DNA of 5,252 nucleotides, taken from Pseudomonadota bacterium. GTDB taxonomy: Bacteria > Pseudomonadota > Alphaproteobacteria > Rhodospirillales > UBA2165. Positions within the stretch are counted from its first letter, which is position 1. Every line of letters begins with the position of its first letter. The translations under genes were made by a program, and so were the position numbers. Below are positions 4,441-5,252 of the stretch, piece by piece. Under the pieces are notes generated by a model that saw nothing but the letters and a program-made list of their open reading frames with translations, was not told the DNA's origin and searched no databases. Where the stretch lies: NCBI GenBank assembly GCA_027592155.1, contig JAQCKY010000221.1, positions 1 to 5,252 of the forward strand. Reading direction: 5' to 3'.

Positions 4441-5252
4441 CTACTTGACGAACACGCTTTCCGGCAAAAATGCAGAAACCAGCCAGTTTGGCGCGTCGAC
4501 GATCTCTGAAATCTTGAGATCGACACAGACAGAGCAAAGCACGTAGGCCTCTTCCCAACTCAGCCCGCGTTCGGTCATCAGATGCTGGATCATATAGCGG
4601 ACCGCGTTTTGAGCGTTGGCGAACAAATCCGGCCCGTTTGCCGTCGTGGCGTAATAGGCGCCGGTATTGGTGGCCTGGCAAAGAGGGCCACCGGTTCGGA
4701 GTTGCGGTTCCTGGAAATGTTTGTCGCTGATCAGGTTGAACCGAAGGGTCAGCTTCGACCAGGTCTCAACCGCCGTCACGCAAACTTCGCCGTCACCTTG
4801 CGCGGCGTGGGCATCGCCGGTACTGAACAGCGCGCCCTCGACCTGGACGGGTATGTAAAGCGTTGAGCCGACGGTGAGGTGCTTATTGTCCATGTTCCCG
4901 CCGGTCTCCCGGGGCGGCATGGTTGAATGCTCGCCGTCCTCGGCCAGCGCGATCCCGAGGATGCCGGGAAAGGGTGCCACCGGCACCGCGATGTCGTCGC
5001 GCTGTAGCATCCGGGCGTGTTTGCCGTCCGACAGATCCCAGATTTGGAGATAGGTCCCGTCGTAATCGGCATCGGGCAGAAGGCCGCGGCCGGGCCGAAT
5101 GGCGGTCCATCCGTAATCTCGCGCCAGTTCCATGGCAACAATATCGACCTGCAGAATATCGCCGGGCGCGGCACCTCGGATATAAACCGGTCCTGTGAGC
5201 GGATGACCCCGGAACGGACCACGCGCCGTTATTGCTTCCGCACCCGAATCCT
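4441..5252 (-). CDS. Acetamidase/formamidase family protein (N-terminus beyond window)
   Basis: The last 269 codons of an FmdA/AmdA-family amidohydrolase. Characterised members hydrolyse formamide, acetamide or similar short amides to ammonia and the acid; the substrate here is not determinable. The frame is open to the right edge, where the visible sequence includes HPLTGPVYIRGAAPGDILQV, typical of the N-terminal beta region, so the ATG at 5133 is internal. Family signatures: ETGGNMDNKHL (about 4876-4908), EGALFSTGD followed by AHAAQGDGE (4786-4836), and near the end CVDLKISEIVDAPN. Family members of the short type are about 300-320 residues, so roughly 40-50 are missing. The C-terminus FLPESVFVK ends in TAG at 4441-4443. 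It is soluble, without a signal peptide in the visible part. The thioredoxin gene follows on the same strand after 108 bp, but a functional link is not evident. Confidence 0.9.
   Translation of the reverse strand, partial: DSGAEAITARGPFRGHPLTGPVYIRGAAPGDILQVDIVAMELARDYGWTAIRPGRGLLPDADYDGTYLQIWDLSDGKHARMLQRDDIAVPVAPFPGILGIALAEDGEHSTMPPRETGGNMDNKHLTVGSTLYIPVQVEGALFSTGDAHAAQGDGEVCVTAVETWSKLTLRFNLISDKHFQEPQLRTGGPLCQATNTGAYYATTANGPDLFANAQNAVRYMIQHLMTERGLSWEEAYVLCSVCVDLKISEIVDAPNWLVSAFLPESVFVK

Noticed and set aside
4582..4866. Open frame of 94 codons on + within the amidase gene
   Set aside because: It is antisense to conserved amidase motifs and has no recognisable protein features.

Overview
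This 5.25 kb window looks like an ordinary housekeeping and metabolic stretch of an alphaproteobacterial chromosome, possibly Rhodospirillales-like. The lineage is inferred from moderately high G+C, a TRAP carboxylate transporter, SlyX and YajQ homologues, a TlpA-type membrane-anchored thioredoxin and an FmdA/AmdA-type amidase. No marker gene fixes it. I see no rRNA, tRNA, CRISPR array, insertion sequence or phage gene.

Layout, left to right. (1) 1-497, + strand: the 3' end of a TRAP transporter large membrane subunit (DctM type), entering from the left. (2) 509-730, - strand: slyX, convergent with dctM across an 11 bp gap. (3) 731-849: a divergent intergenic region with a candidate slyX promoter and the yajQ ribosome site. 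(4) 850-1335, + strand: yajQ, followed by a complete recQ (1335-3161). The yajQ stop and the recQ start share one base, so the two are probably co-transcribed and translationally coupled. (5) 3179-3550, - strand: the C-terminal part of a fumarylacetoacetate hydrolase (FAH) family protein without its metal-binding half, most likely a 5'-truncated remnant. (6) 3551-3701: about 140 bp without a convincing gene, holding two hairpins. The second has a + strand U-tract and could end the yajQ-recQ transcript or an uncharacterised small RNA. (7) 3691-4332, - strand: a TlpA/ResA-like thioredoxin with an N-terminal membrane anchor and a CEIC active site. (8) 4333-4440: an intergenic region with a two-tier inverted repeat just upstream of the thioredoxin gene. 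(9) 4441 to beyond 5252, - strand: an acetamidase/formamidase family protein whose N-terminus lies off the right edge.

The genes do not form one obvious pathway. RecQ acts in recombination and repair. YajQ is a small nucleotide- or RNA-binding protein, and SlyX is a coiled-coil protein of unknown role. The TRAP permease, amidase and FAH remnant suggest that the flanks handle small organic acids or amides. I found no clear sign of a new multigene system. The best leads are non-coding or architectural: the structured 3'-intergenic region at 3590-3701, the palindrome before the thioredoxin gene, the decayed FAH gene, and an unusual aromatic-rich loop in RecQ.
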